DNA from: Balneolaceae bacterium UBA2956
Lineage (GTDB): Bacteria; Bacteroidota; Rhodothermia; Balneolales; Balneolaceae
Assembly (NCBI GenBank): GCA_002348545.1
Contig: DEBM01000036.1
Location: forward strand, 1-48,209
Direction of reading: 5' to 3'
Length of the DNA stretch: 48,209 bases
This document shows positions 33,289 to 42,864 of the stretch, in pieces. The notes below the pieces were generated by a model that was not told where the DNA came from, did no database searches, and saw only the letters and a list, made by a program, of their open reading frames with translations. Both the position numbers and the translations under genes were made by a program. Position 1 is the stretch's first letter. Every line of letters begins with the position of its first letter.

Positions 33289-36273
33289 TTATAATATTCC
33301 ATATTTGCGTACTTCTTGATCACTTTCCTCTCTGTTGAGAGGTAGAGTAGGGATCTGGGTGCCGAGCATTAAAGTGTTTAGCTCTTGTGATAGCTTAGCT
33401 GCTTCAGATTCATTACCGGACTCGTAAAATAGATACTGAGTAATGATTAAATACTGTCGAATTTGTATAATTTGTTCCCCTAATCGTTGTGTTTCATCAT
33501 ATACATTTTGAACTTGTGCTCTCAATTCACGCTGTTTTTTAACGTCACCTGATCTTCTAGAAGCTTCAAATTTATTATTTAATTCATCAAAATCTTGTTG
33601 GTATCGCTGGAATACTTCAAAATCATTAATAAATTCTCTTCTAATTATTGGCTTAATTCGATGTGCTATGATTGAAGCTTGATCTAAAGCATTTAGCTTG
33701 AGGTAATTAATAGCAAACAATGATTGAATGTTATAGCTCTCTTCGTCTGATCGAAATGGAATCTTCTCTTCAGAAAATTCTAACCAAAAACGAGCAGAAT
33801 CTGGCTCATTTAACTCTTTATATCGTTCAGACAATTGTAAAAAAGTATACCGGTAATTACTGAGCATTCGGCGAATATTTTCATCGAAATACGCATTTTG
33901 ATTATTCCACTCAGTAAAAGAAAAGTTGCGCAGACGTTTTGAATGAATCACAGGATCTATGTATCCCATTGTGCTAGCATTATATCTTTTTGGCATTATG
34001 CGATAGGCCTTACCCTCCGTTCTGAAGTAGGGTTGAAGATCTAGCATACTAGATGATGAGACGGTATTCGCAAAATAAATAGGACGTAACCAATTGTTTG
34101 ATTGTAGTAGATCAATTATCATAAGGTCCTGTACTTGCATATAGTAAATTCCATTACCTTGCTGATCTCGTCCGTATAAACGACCTTCTACGCGCCAGTT
34201 TAATTGATCATCTAGTTCATCTAGAGGAATTTCAAAATCGACACCTGTTTTTAGTATCTGAATATTTGTATCTGGCTGTACCCCTATGGCTTCTTTGTAT
34301 TTTTGATCTTCTGAGAAAGCAATTCTTAAGGACTCTTTGTTGACTGGTATAGTAATAGTTTTTGGTTCCCAGCGGTCAATTCTAGAGGTTATTTGTTCAA
34401 TCTCTCGGTCTGAATAACTGAATGGTAAAGGAGCAGACTCATGTGACCATTGATTTTTTAGTTGTTTTATATACCAATCTGTATTTAGTAAACTTAGACA
34501 TACAATTCTAACATCCGTTCTAACTCCCTCTACTTCTTGGGCGTACCAAAGTGGGAAGGTATCATTATCACCATTGGTGAATACTATTGCGTTTGGAGCT
34601 AATGAATTCAATAAATTTTTTGCATAGTCTGGAGCAACATAGCGGTTACTACGATCATGATCATTCCAATTCTGATAGGTCATCCATATTGGTGAGACTA
34701 TAAGTAGTAAAACTAGGGCAGTAAAATTAATTGTTGAATTCTTTAACTTTGATTGAATGAATTGAAGTAGACCAGTACTTCCTAAACCTATCCATATAGC
34801 AAAGGCAAAATAGGAACCCACATAAGCATAGTCTCTTTCTCTTGGTTGATAGGGGGGTTGGTTCAGAAATACAATAATGGCTAAGCCCGTTACAATGAAA
34901 AGAACAAGAACAGCTAATGCTCTATTCCTATCTGATTTAAAATGATATAATACCCCAATAAGTCCAAGTAAAAGGGGAATGAAATAGTAGGCATTACTAG
35001 CTCTATTCTCAGGGTATTTTTCTTCTTCAAACCCAGATTGCCAACCCGTATCTTGAATATCTGCTACTCGTCCTACGAAATTCCAGTTAAAATAGCGTAT
35101 ATACATGTGTCTAACCTGATAGTCCCAGAAGTATTCTAAATCACTATCATAACGTGCGTAATATGATAGATGATTAGGAGCCTGTGAATGTCTACGAGGA
35201 AGCCAAACATCTTTTTGTGTATTAATTTGACCTGTTGCAGCGTCATAAGAATTTCCCTTGAGTATCGGAGTATCACCATATTGCTCTCTCTTCAAGTAGC
35301 TCACAAAGTCTTCTACAGTTTCCGGATCATTTTCATCTACTGGGGGGTCAGCAATGGAACGTATCATTATAACAGAGTATGATGAATACCCAATTATTAT
35401 CATTACATAACTTATAAGGGCAATGTTCGCAAGTCGATGTTTGTGTTTCTGGGTGTAATATATACCGTAAACTAGTAAACCGATTAATAAAAATATAAAA
35501 GTAAAGGGACCAATTAATCCGTAGGAAGCATCATTAATTTTAGATGCCCAATCTGGAAGTTTTTGTATTGTTATGGGATATATAAGAAAGAATGAAAAAA
35601 TTGCAATAACCCCCATTATACCAAAGGATTTTATTTCAAAGGTTTCCTTGACTTTGAAGTATACAATTAGAGCAACAAAAAATATGGCCAATAAATTAAG
35701 TAAGTGAACACCTATAGCTAGACCAAACATATATGCAATGAGAACTAACCAACGTTCACTGAATGGTTTATCATAATGCTCGGACCACTTTAATGCAAGC
35801 CAAACCACAATAGCAGTAAAAAACATAGACATTGCATATACCTCAGCTTCAACTGCATTAAACCAAAAGGTATCGGTTACTGCAAAAGTTAAACTACCAA
35901 CTAATGCACCACCATAATAGGCAACTTTATCACCCAAGTTCCATTCTTGTACATCTTGTTTAAATTCTCTAATAAGTCGAATGATTATCAGATAAAGAAG
36001 CATGACTGTGAGTGCTGAAGAAAGTACACTCATGAAATTTATACTGACTGCGACATACTCGATAGGCATAAACATTGAGAACAGACGACCTAATAAAGAG
36101 TAAAATGGTGCTCCTGGAGGATGATTAACTTGTAGTCCATGTGCAACAGCAATGAATTCCCCTGCATCCCAAAAACTAGCCGTTGGAGCCATTGTCATAG
36201 TGTATACAATAAGAGAGATAAAAAAGGTTGCTAATGCCAACCACTTATTTGTTTTCTGATGTGAGTCAAACAT
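33289..36273 (-). CDS. DUF2723 family membrane glycosyltransferase-like protein
   Basis: A 994-aa protein. The first ~530 residues are a membrane domain with about 10-12 helices, beginning with TMAPTASFWDAGEFIAVAHG and NHPPGAPFYSLLGRLF, the DUF2723 signature. The acidic WDAGEF loop resembles the catalytic region of GT-C protein O-mannosyltransferases. The C-terminal half is soluble: FTNGDNDTFPLWYAQEVEGV is conserved in the family, followed by helical repeat-like sequence (~810-960). A role in O-glycosylation of exported proteins is inferred by fold only. Transcribed alone. Confidence 0.88.
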   Translation of the reverse strand: MFDSHQKTNKWLALATFFISLIVYTMTMAPTASFWDAGEFIAVAHGLQVNHPPGAPFYSLLGRLFSMFMPIEYVAVSINFMSVLSSALTVMLLYLIIIRLIREFKQDVQEWNLGDKVAYYGGALVGSLTFAVTDTFWFNAVEAEVYAMSMFFTAIVVWLALKWSEHYDKPFSERWLVLIAYMFGLAIGVHLLNLLAIFFVALIVYFKVKETFEIKSFGIMGVIAIFSFFLIYPITIQKLPDWASKINDASYGLIGPFTFIFLLIGLLVYGIYYTQKHKHRLANIALISYVMIIIGYSSYSVIMIRSIADPPVDENDPETVEDFVSYLKREQYGDTPILKGNSYDAATGQINTQKDVWLPRRHSQAPNHLSYYARYDSDLEYFWDYQVRHMYIRYFNWNFVGRVADIQDTGWQSGFEEEKYPENRASNAYYFIPLLLGLIGVLYHFKSDRNRALAVLVLFIVTGLAIIVFLNQPPYQPRERDYAYVGSYFAFAIWIGLGSTGLLQFIQSKLKNSTINFTALVLLLIVSPIWMTYQNWNDHDRSNRYVAPDYAKNLLNSLAPNAIVFTNGDNDTFPLWYAQEVEGVRTDVRIVCLSLLNTDWYIKQLKNQWSHESAPLPFSYSDREIEQITSRIDRWEPKTITIPVNKESLRIAFSEDQKYKEAIGVQPDTNIQILKTGVDFEIPLDELDDQLNWRVEGRLYGRDQQGNGIYYMQVQDLMIIDLLQSNNWLRPIYFANTVSSSSMLDLQPYFRTEGKAYRIMPKRYNASTMGYIDPVIHSKRLRNFSFTEWNNQNAYFDENIRRMLSNYRYTFLQLSERYKELNEPDSARFWLEFSEEKIPFRSDEESYNIQSLFAINYLKLNALDQASIIAHRIKPIIRREFINDFEVFQRYQQDFDELNNKFEASRRSGDVKKQRELRAQVQNVYDETQRLGEQIIQIRQYLIITQYLFYESGNESEAAKLSQELNTLMLGTQIPTLPLNREESDQEVRKYGIL

Positions 36274-36458
36274 TTAGTATAATCTTACAGCAATGATGAT
36301 TGAAATTGATACAACTTAAAAATAGTTTATTGAAGCCATATATATACATAACCGTAATTATAGGGATAGCACTATTTGAATCAAAACAAAATAAGGTGTA
36401 TCAACATCATTTAAGATACTATACTCTAATTAAAAATTCTCAATTTACACCAAAATAG

Positions 36459-37958
36459 ATGAATACAATAGAAGGTAAAACTGAGGATAAGGAGCGGTTT
36501 TCAACCAAGTGGGGTCTTATACTAAGTGTGCTCGGGATTGCTATAGGAACAGGGAATATATGGCGTTTTCCACGAATAGCTGCCCAAAATGGCGGAGAAG
36601 CTGGAGCTGGGGCTTTTTTAGTAGCATGGATAAGCTTTTTATTTCTATGGTCAATACCTCTTATAATTGCTGAATATGGCATTGGAAAAAAAGGTAGAAG
36701 AGGTATTGTAGAATCTTTTGTGGCTATAGCTGGCAAAAATAAAGCATGGATGGGTGCATTTATTGGTTTTGTTGCCACCGCTATTATGTTTTACTATAGC
36801 GTGGTGGCAGGTTGGTGTTTGTATTATTTATCTCAGTCTCTTCAATTAGGACTACCAAACAGTTATGAGCAAGCGATGGATGTATGGAATTCTTTCCATG
36901 CGCAAGGTATACCAGTATTCACTCATGGTATTGTTATGATTTTGGGTTCTTGGGTAGTTATCAAAGGTATTTCATCTATTGAGAAGGTTAATAAGATATT
37001 AATACCACTATTATTTATTATTCTATTGTACTCTTTGGGCAAGGCGGTTAGTTTACCGGGTTCTTGGGCTGGTATAAGCTATTTATTTACTCCTGACTGG
37101 CGGACGTTGACTGAACCTCGTATTTGGCTTGAAGCCCTGACTCAAAACGCATGGGATACAGGCGCTGCATGGGGATTAATACTTACATATGCCGCTTACA
37201 TGAGAACACACGATAGGATAACGATAAGTGCATTCCAAACAGGAATTGGTAATAATGTTATCTCATTAATTGCTGCAGTCATTATTTTTGCCACTGTTTT
37301 TGGAACTCTGGGTAATAATATCTCTAATGTTGAAGTATTAGAAATTATGCAGAATTCTGGACCAGCAGGAACGGGGTTAACTTTTATTTGGATGCCACAA
37401 TTATTTGCAACTATGTCAGGTGGTGGTATATTCTCTATTCTTTTTTTCTTGGGGTTAAGCTTTGCTGCATTTAGCTCTTTGTTGTCTATGATTGAATTGG
37501 TTGTGAAGGTAGCTGTAGATCTTGGATTTAAACGCAAAAAAGCAACTATTCTGACAGGAACCGCTGGATTTGTATTTGGTCTACCATCTGCATTGAATCT
37601 TACTTTTTTTGGAAATCAAGATTTTGTTTGGGGAGTTGGGCTTATGGTTTCAGGTGCTTTTATTTCTTATGCGGTTATCCAATATAACGCAACTAGGTTT
37701 CGAGAAGAATTAGTACATCAATCAGGTGAATTAAAACCTTTGGGTAAATGGTGGGATATAGTCATTACCTATATTGTACCAATAGAAGTAATAAGCTTAC
37801 TTGGTTGGTGGATGTATTTGAGTGTTACTGAATACGCCCCTGATGATTGGTTTAACCCGTTAAGCCCGTACTCCTTGGCTACTATTTTATTACAATGGGG
37901 TTTTGCTTTAGCACTTGTAAGATTGGTGCAAAATAAAATTTGGAAGAAAAATACTTAA
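36459..37958 (+). CDS. Neurotransmitter:sodium symporter (NSS) family transporter
   Basis: Sodium-coupled transporter of amino acids or related amines, LeuT fold. It has 499 aa and about 11-12 helices. The first helix has the family hallmark LGIAIGTGNIWRFPRIAAQNGG, with the unwound Gly-x-Gly-Asn-x-Trp-Arg-Phe-Pro segment that binds sodium and substrate. GAAWGLILTYAAYM is in the sixth helix region. Substrate cannot be deduced. The 185 bases upstream separate it from the divergent DUF2723 gene. Confidence 0.93.
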   Translation: MNTIEGKTEDKERFSTKWGLILSVLGIAIGTGNIWRFPRIAAQNGGEAGAGAFLVAWISFLFLWSIPLIIAEYGIGKKGRRGIVESFVAIAGKNKAWMGAFIGFVATAIMFYYSVVAGWCLYYLSQSLQLGLPNSYEQAMDVWNSFHAQGIPVFTHGIVMILGSWVVIKGISSIEKVNKILIPLLFIILLYSLGKAVSLPGSWAGISYLFTPDWRTLTEPRIWLEALTQNAWDTGAAWGLILTYAAYMRTHDRITISAFQTGIGNNVISLIAAVIIFATVFGTLGNNISNVEVLEIMQNSGPAGTGLTFIWMPQLFATMSGGGIFSILFFLGLSFAAFSSLLSMIELVVKVAVDLGFKRKKATILTGTAGFVFGLPSALNLTFFGNQDFVWGVGLMVSGAFISYAVIQYNATRFREELVHQSGELKPLGKWWDIVITYIVPIEVISLLGWWMYLSVTEYAPDDWFNPLSPYSLATILLQWGFALALVRLVQNKIWKKNT

Positions 37959-38090
37959 TTCCATCGTTAAATTATTAGATGGGTAAGTCGACAAAGAAAT
38001 CAGTAGAACCTAGAAAGTTCATGCTTATATGTGAATAATATTTAAAGCCAAATAGACTTATGCGAAAAGAATTGTTCTTAAAAAAAAAAA

Positions 38091-38104
38091 TTCTTAATTA
38101 AGAA
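38091..38104. repeat. 14-bp palindrome beside an A11 tract between convergent genes
   Basis: TTCTTAATTAAGAA at 38091-38104 is self-complementary; on the plus strand it follows 11 A (38080-38090), so the minus-strand transcript of the ion channel gene would read palindrome then 11 U. The stem is only 5 bp with a 4-base loop and has no strong G-C pairs, so terminator function is weak. It lies in the 214-base gap between convergent genes. Confidence 0.35.
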
Positions 38105-38172
38105 AAAAATACTTTTAAAATTCTAACACATCAAATAATTAGAACAATCGATATTCACAAACAAAAGGGTAT

Positions 38173-38994
38173 TTATAATTGTTCACCACAGTATTTACAA
38201 AATAGTGCATCTCTTTCATGATTTCGTTTACCACATACTATACACTGATGCAGTTTACGCGTATTTTTCGTCATTTCATAGGTAACAATCCCTGTAGGAA
38301 CCGCTATAATTCCATAACCAAGTATCATGATTATACCAGATATAAACTGGCCAAGCGGAGTCACAGGGGCTATATCTCCAAATCCTACTGTTGATAGAGT
38401 AACAATAGCCCAATATATTGATATTGGTATGTTATTAAAACCGTACTCGGGACCTTCGACTACATACATTATTGATCCAGCAAATACACATATAAGGATT
38501 ACGGCAAAAAGGAAGACCAGTATTTTCCGTCTACTTTGCCACAATGCCTTGCTAATAAAGTTAGCCTCTGATAAATAATTAGCCAATTTTAAAATACGAA
38601 ATACACGAAGTATTCTTAACACTCGTATAGTTACGAGGTATTGTGTACCCGGCATGAGAAGACTTAAATAGGTAGGTAGAATGGCTAGAAAATCTATAAT
38701 CCCATAGAAGCTAAGTACATATTGCTTGACATTTTTTACTGTAGCAATCCTAAGTAGATATTCAACGCTAAAAAGAAGGGTAAAAACCCATTCTAAGTTC
38801 GACAGATAATCACCGTATCTTTCCCTTATGCCACTAATACTGTCCATCATGATCACAGCTACACTGAGGACTATAGCTGCAATTAAAATTATGTCAAATA
38901 ATTTGCCCGAAAATGTATCTGAACCGAATATAATTATATGTAGGCGCCTACGAAATCCTTTTTTTATAGGAATATTGACAAGGTCAACTTTCAT
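38173..38994 (-). CDS. Voltage-gated K+ channel-type ion transporter with C-terminal zinc ribbon
   Basis: A 273-aa six-helix channel subunit. S4 carries regularly spaced arginines (124, 127, 130, 133 in TIRVLRILRVFRILK), and the pore loop has the K+ selectivity filter TVGFGD (202-207). After the last helix a short tail has CIVCG and CKYCG (Cys251, 254, 266, 269), a zinc-ribbon pattern. Acts in the inner membrane, probably as a tetramer. Its first 11 bases overlap the end of the cyclophilin gene, so the two are co-transcribed. Confidence 0.9.
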   Translation of the reverse strand: MKVDLVNIPIKKGFRRRLHIIIFGSDTFSGKLFDIILIAAIVLSVAVIMMDSISGIRERYGDYLSNLEWVFTLLFSVEYLLRIATVKNVKQYVLSFYGIIDFLAILPTYLSLLMPGTQYLVTIRVLRILRVFRILKLANYLSEANFISKALWQSRRKILVFLFAVILICVFAGSIMYVVEGPEYGFNNIPISIYWAIVTLSTVGFGDIAPVTPLGQFISGIIMILGYGIIAVPTGIVTYEMTKNTRKLHQCIVCGKRNHERDALFCKYCGEQL

Positions 38995-39487
38995 CTAGTA
39001 ACTCATTCCACATTGTTACTTCTTTAACTTGTGAGAGAAGTGCTTCCGTTGAACCAATCATTTCGACCCTTTCGATAGTATCACCTTGTTGAATAGTGTT
39101 TACTATATTCTGGTCTTTTTTACTAATAATCTGTCCAAAGATAGAATGGCGATCATCCAACCAAGGTGTTGCAACATGTGTTATAAAAAATTGACTCCCA
39201 TTTGTACCAGGTCCTGCATTTGCCATGGACAATTTACCGGGTTCATTGTGACGTAAGCTTGGTACAAATTCATCCTCAAAGCGATAACCAGGCCCACCTA
39301 CACCGGTGCCAAGTGGGCAACCACCTTGTATCATAAAATCTGGTATTACTCTATGAAATGTCAGTCCATCATAAAAACCACGTTGACATAAATTTACAAA
39401 ATTGGCGACAGTTATTGGTGTTTTATCAGAGAATAATTCAAGATGAATAATTCCTTTATTAGTGTGAAGGTTTGTTTGTATTGACAT
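38984..39487 (-). CDS. Cyclophilin-type peptidyl-prolyl cis-trans isomerase
   Basis: Catalyses proline isomerisation in protein folding. It has 167 aa without signal peptide, so cytoplasmic. FHRVIPDFMIQGG (44-56) contains the catalytic Arg, SMANAGPGTNGSQFFITH the substrate groove, and LDDRHSIFGQI the conserved end. It overlaps the channel gene by 11 bases and follows the PagL-like gene by 33 bases. Confidence 0.94.
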   Translation of the reverse strand: MSIQTNLHTNKGIIHLELFSDKTPITVANFVNLCQRGFYDGLTFHRVIPDFMIQGGCPLGTGVGGPGYRFEDEFVPSLRHNEPGKLSMANAGPGTNGSQFFITHVATPWLDDRHSIFGQIISKKDQNIVNTIQQGDTIERVEMIGSTEALLSQVKEVTMWNELLDES

Positions 39488-39520
39488 AGTTTGGATAGAA
39501 ATAGTGTCTTGTTAAGATAT

Positions 39521-40171
39521 TTAATCCACAAGATAAGATAATCTAAATAACAAGTATATAGAGTCTATACCAGGATTTTGTTTACCTGTTTGTGCGTTTG
39601 AAATATGATGAAATGCTCCACCAAAAGAAATGATATAGTTCCTGCCTATTGCTTGTTCAATAGTTGATTGCAACTCAAAATTGAAATTTAGTTTACGTCC
39701 TTTATCCGTTGGAAATGTACTCGACATCTGACTTAATCCGCCATAAATGGTATTTCGTAATCTTACTGATTTGTTAAGGCATACAGTTGAACTTATACCG
39801 AACGGATCTAGCGACCAACCACGAACATTATTGAGTTTGCCTCCCTCATCACGTTTTGAATAGGTGTAGCCTAATATGGGATGAAAGCGTGCACTTAAGT
39901 TAAAATTAGTACCAAAAATCTGCAATAAATAAGGTGAAATGAAACCAACACCAGCACGCTGTGAGGATGAGTGAGGTGTTTTACCTAACAAAATATAAGA
40001 GGTTGGGGAATTAGAATACTCTAAAAAAAGAACAGGAGTCGACAAAACTAGATTCTTATGTAAAGTTTTATTAGAAATCACCTCCTGTGCAAAAATTTTA
40101 ACAGGAAAAAGTCCGACTAGTAAGACAAATACAGATAGTAGTATAAAACATAAGCTCTTTATCACATTCAT
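39521..40171 (-). CDS. PagL-like lipid A 3-O-deacylase / acyloxyacyl hydrolase family
   Basis: An exported outer-membrane barrel of ~216 aa. From ATG 40171 it has a signal peptide ending LFPVKIFAQ; a start at 40195 is also possible and would add eight residues. The C-terminal part has FGGAFHHISNAQTGKQNPGIDSI-like sequence, in which His-x-Ser-Asn is the PagL catalytic pattern (His and Ser of the triad), and an aromatic final strand (LLFRLSYLVD). Such enzymes remove an acyl chain from lipid A, altering envelope and immune recognition. Activity is inferred. Confidence 0.72.
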   Translation of the reverse strand: MNVIKSLCFILLSVFVLLVGLFPVKIFAQEVISNKTLHKNLVLSTPVLFLEYSNSPTSYILLGKTPHSSSQRAGVGFISPYLLQIFGTNFNLSARFHPILGYTYSKRDEGGKLNNVRGWSLDPFGISSTVCLNKSVRLRNTIYGGLSQMSSTFPTDKGRKLNFNFELQSTIEQAIGRNYIISFGGAFHHISNAQTGKQNPGIDSIYLLFRLSYLVD

Positions 40172-40210
40172 AGAATCATTTGAAAAAGAGAACATAAATA
40201 AATGGTATTA

Positions 40211-41068
40211 CTATGATCTTTTTTTCATTTGGTATACCCTGTGAATAGCAAAGCCTAAGCGTATATCACCATCCCAAAATGAGTCAGAGGTTTGTTTAAT
40301 AATGTATTGCTCAGTAAATAAATACCCTGATTGTAAAAATAACTGGAACACATGACCACCTGTTGCAATTTCATAGCTAAATGCCCAATGTCTTACAGAT
40401 TCCGGATCAGTATTAATAGGTATTGTTTCAAAACATAAAAAGTTTTTCTCATTAAGTTTTAACCTACCTAAAAATAGGGTACTAAAAATGGTGTGATCAG
40501 GGTTATTTGTATTTTGTGAAACAAGGGTATTAAAATGGGATAATGATGGACTTAATTGTAATGAAATTCTGTTTCCAAATTTCCGAGCTATAAAAAAACT
40601 ACTATGATAATTTAAACGCTCAATAAAACTATAATTGAATCGCCGTTCCTCTAATGTCTCTAAGCCTATATTGAAGTAAATACCCATACTTATAGGTTTA
40701 TTTCCGAAACTATTTTGTTTATATGGCATCCATTTTAATCGTAAGTCAAAAACATCATCAACACTGGTACGCCCAAGGCCAAGGCTTAAATTCTTGGTTA
40801 TACCATAATCTACTGCAAGGTGGACAGCAGCATTGTTGTCTAGACCAAACAAGTCACCCCATCCGCTACGAATAGTTCCAAAGGAATGTGATATTGCACT
40901 TTGCATTTCTCCTTCAGGAACAATACTTACTGTTTGTGCAGTGACCAAAGAAGTACTAGAAAATAACTCTATATCGGGCACATTTTTTGTAGCCCTTTTT
41001 CTTTCCATTTGCGCCTGAGCTAAATCAAAAACTAGTAAGAATAACAATATAAAGAGCAATGATCTCAT
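40211..41068 (-). CDS. DUF5777 family beta-barrel protein
   Basis: A 285-aa exported protein: signal peptide LLFILLFLLVFDLAQAQ, then alternating amphipathic strands. The stretch EGEMQSAISHSFGTIRSGW and LAVDYGITKNLSLGLGRTS resembles DUF5777. It ends in FAIHRVYQM plus basic residues rather than a clean aromatic strand. In other genomes I recall DUF5777 near YceI and c-type cytochromes, as here. The function is not known; a porin-like barrel is a guess. Confidence 0.72.
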   Translation of the reverse strand: MRSLLFILLFLLVFDLAQAQMERKRATKNVPDIELFSSTSLVTAQTVSIVPEGEMQSAISHSFGTIRSGWGDLFGLDNNAAVHLAVDYGITKNLSLGLGRTSVDDVFDLRLKWMPYKQNSFGNKPISMGIYFNIGLETLEERRFNYSFIERLNYHSSFFIARKFGNRISLQLSPSLSHFNTLVSQNTNNPDHTIFSTLFLGRLKLNEKNFLCFETIPINTDPESVRHWAFSYEIATGGHVFQLFLQSGYLFTEQYIIKQTSDSFWDGDIRLGFAIHRVYQMKKRS

Positions 41069-41098
41069 GGCGAATAGTTAGAGTAGCTAAATATACAA

Positions 41099-41668
41099 CT
41101 ATTGTCTGACTAACAGAACATCAATATATATTTTTTGAATTGGATCTACTTTAATGATAAAAAAAGATGGGGGTATAATATCATAGTCATCAAGTTTTAC
41201 TATCCATTCAGCTGTTAATTTTAAGGCATTGTCTATCATCGTTAAATTTCCTTTTACCTCGATTTCCTGTGATACTCCATGAATACTAAAGTTACCTTTG
41301 GTTCGTATACTCTGTAACTGAGTATTTTTAAAATCAATGCTATCTAAAAGTATACCATAGAACTCTGCAAAGGGATATTTCTTTGTTTCTAAGGTTAGTC
41401 GCATGTCCTTATCTCTTTTTTTAATACCACTATCTAAAGTCTCTAAGTCTAAATAAAAATCAACTGTATTTTCTGAAACATCAATAAGCCCAGTTAACTG
41501 GTTACTTGAACCTGTAAATTCATAGTATGGTATACTAGAAGTAAAAGAAGCTGTACCAACTTCCGAGTAATAGCTTTGAGCCAAGACCTGCACTGATATA
41601 AATACCATAAATTTCGCAGTAAAGAAATAAAACTTGAGATTAGAATTAATTATTTTTTGCACCTTCAT
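41099..41668 (-). CDS. YceI family periplasmic lipid-binding-like protein
   Basis: A 189-aa exported protein (signal peptide ending VQVLAQ) with the YceI lipocalin-like fold. GTASFTSSIPYYEFTGSS opens the barrel, DLETLDSGIKKRDKDMR is the family's charged segment, ETKKYPFAEF follows, and LTMIDNALKLTAEWIVKLDDY closes it. YceI proteins bind polyisoprenoid or quinone-like lipids. It overlaps the upstream cytochrome gene by 23 bases, unusually long for this window. Confidence 0.85.
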   Translation of the reverse strand: MKVQKIINSNLKFYFFTAKFMVFISVQVLAQSYYSEVGTASFTSSIPYYEFTGSSNQLTGLIDVSENTVDFYLDLETLDSGIKKRDKDMRLTLETKKYPFAEFYGILLDSIDFKNTQLQSIRTKGNFSIHGVSQEIEVKGNLTMIDNALKLTAEWIVKLDDYDIIPPSFFIIKVDPIQKIYIDVLLVRQ

Positions 41669-42056
41669 TGATCCACGATTTTATAATTTCTATTTCATTG
41701 CCTGTTAAGTAAGGTCCACCCGTTGGCATTTGCTGAAGCTGGAATTGTGGTCTCTCTAACAATACATCATATAAACCACTATTCAAAGCATCACCAGGAA
41801 CAACAATATTCTCTTTCCAATTAGTACCAATATTACTCATGACTGCGTCATAGCTACTTAGGTTTATACCTGCGACATTACCATGGCAAGAAACACAATA
41901 TTGCTTTAGAATAGGTTCTACATTAAGCTTAAACGAAACATCTTGTACTTCTTCTCCTTCAATATTTTCTATATTAGTCATACAGCTAAGAGTCAATAGC
42001 CCAGCTAATAGTAACGTCAATAGATAAGTTGACTTGCTTTTATAATAGTAAGACAT
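41646..42056 (-). CDS. Small c-type cytochrome lipoprotein
   Basis: A 136-aa protein from ATG 42056 (ATG 42077 would add seven residues). The lipoprotein signal is YLLTLLLAGLLTLSC with lipidated Cys25. One heme site CVSCH is at 54-58, and Met110 in QQMPTGGPYL is a plausible axial ligand. The domain resembles the one-heme cytochrome used in planctomycete-type and Bacteroidota lipoproteins. It would carry electrons at the membrane surface. First gene of the cytochrome-YceI-DUF5777-PagL-cyclophilin-channel run. Confidence 0.82.
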   Translation of the reverse strand: MSYYYKSKSTYLLTLLLAGLLTLSCMTNIENIEGEEVQDVSFKLNVEPILKQYCVSCHGNVAGINLSSYDAVMSNIGTNWKENIVVPGDALNSGLYDVLLERPQFQLQQMPTGGPYLTGNEIEIIKSWINEGAKNN

Positions 42057-42117
42057 TGATATTAGTGTATTGTACATTCTTGACTATTTATACTTATTTA
42101 AAAATTATTTGAATGAG

Positions 42118-42125
42118 TAAATTTG
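42118..42125 (+). promoter_or_regulatory. Possible -7 promoter element (TAAATTTG)
   Basis: Exact match to the Bacteroidota -7 consensus TAnnTTTG, about 100 bases before the HD-domain gene in the gap between it and the divergent cytochrome gene. I see no well-spaced TTG -33 element, so confidence is low. Confidence 0.25.
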
Positions 42126-42226
42126 TTTACCTCTTTTATATTTTTTCAAAGCAAACAAAAATTTAATATTTAAGACTATAGTTTGTATTTAATACTTAAT
42201 TATCTATCGAATCAAAAGTTTGGAAT

Positions 42227-42787
42227 ATGGAAAAAAAGCATGCCGAATCGTTACTTAATACATATATCAAATCAAATTCTCTATTAAATCATTCACATAT
42301 GGTGGCAATTGCTATGCAGGCGAGTGCCAAAAAACTAGACAAAAATGAAAATACAATTCATGACTGGTGGTTATGTGGATTATTGCATGATATTGACTGG
42401 GAGATATATCCAGATCAACACCCCAACCATGCTGTAGAGCACATATTCCCAATATTAGAATTATCAGATGAAATACAACATGCAATCCTAGCTCACGCAC
42501 CCGAACGAACAGGGGTAACTGCCGAAACTGAAATGGACTGCTATTTATTTGCCTCTGATGAGTTATCTGGTTTCATACATGCTGTATCATTAATTCGACC
42601 AACAGGATATGATGGGATGAAGGTGAAATCGATCACTAAAAAATTAAAAAATGTCAACTTTGCTGCGAATGTTTCTCGTGACGATATATATCATGGTGTC
42701 GAGCTTATTGGTGAAACATTAGCCGATCATATACTTTTTTTAATTAATGTTTTTCAAGACGCTAAGCAAAGGAATCTAATCAACTAA
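42227..42787 (+). CDS. HD-domain phosphohydrolase-like protein
   Basis: A 186-aa cytoplasmic protein of the HD superfamily. Metal-site residues visible: His22/His24 in LLNHSHMV, the HD pair His54-Asp55 in CGLLHDIDW, and His in AILAHAPER, followed by Asp in YLFASDELSG. Members hydrolyse phosphate from nucleotides or related compounds; the substrate is not evident. It ends 77 bases before mltG on the same strand. Confidence 0.82.
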   Translation: MEKKHAESLLNTYIKSNSLLNHSHMVAIAMQASAKKLDKNENTIHDWWLCGLLHDIDWEIYPDQHPNHAVEHIFPILELSDEIQHAILAHAPERTGVTAETEMDCYLFASDELSGFIHAVSLIRPTGYDGMKVKSITKKLKNVNFAANVSRDDIYHGVELIGETLADHILFLINVFQDAKQRNLIN

Positions 42788-42864
42788 TTATACATTGAAT
42801 ATCCAGAAAATATTTATACAAGTCTTATCTTTTTAATACAACTCGCTGACATATATCAACACCT

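Noticed and set aside
36440..37537. Antisense frames over the NSS transporter (112 and 113 aa)
   Set aside because: They lie opposite a gene with strong family motifs and have no motif or upstream signal of their own.
38080..38104. Strong terminator for the channel gene
   Set aside because: The palindrome can form only a 5-bp AT-rich stem, so I list it as a repeat only.
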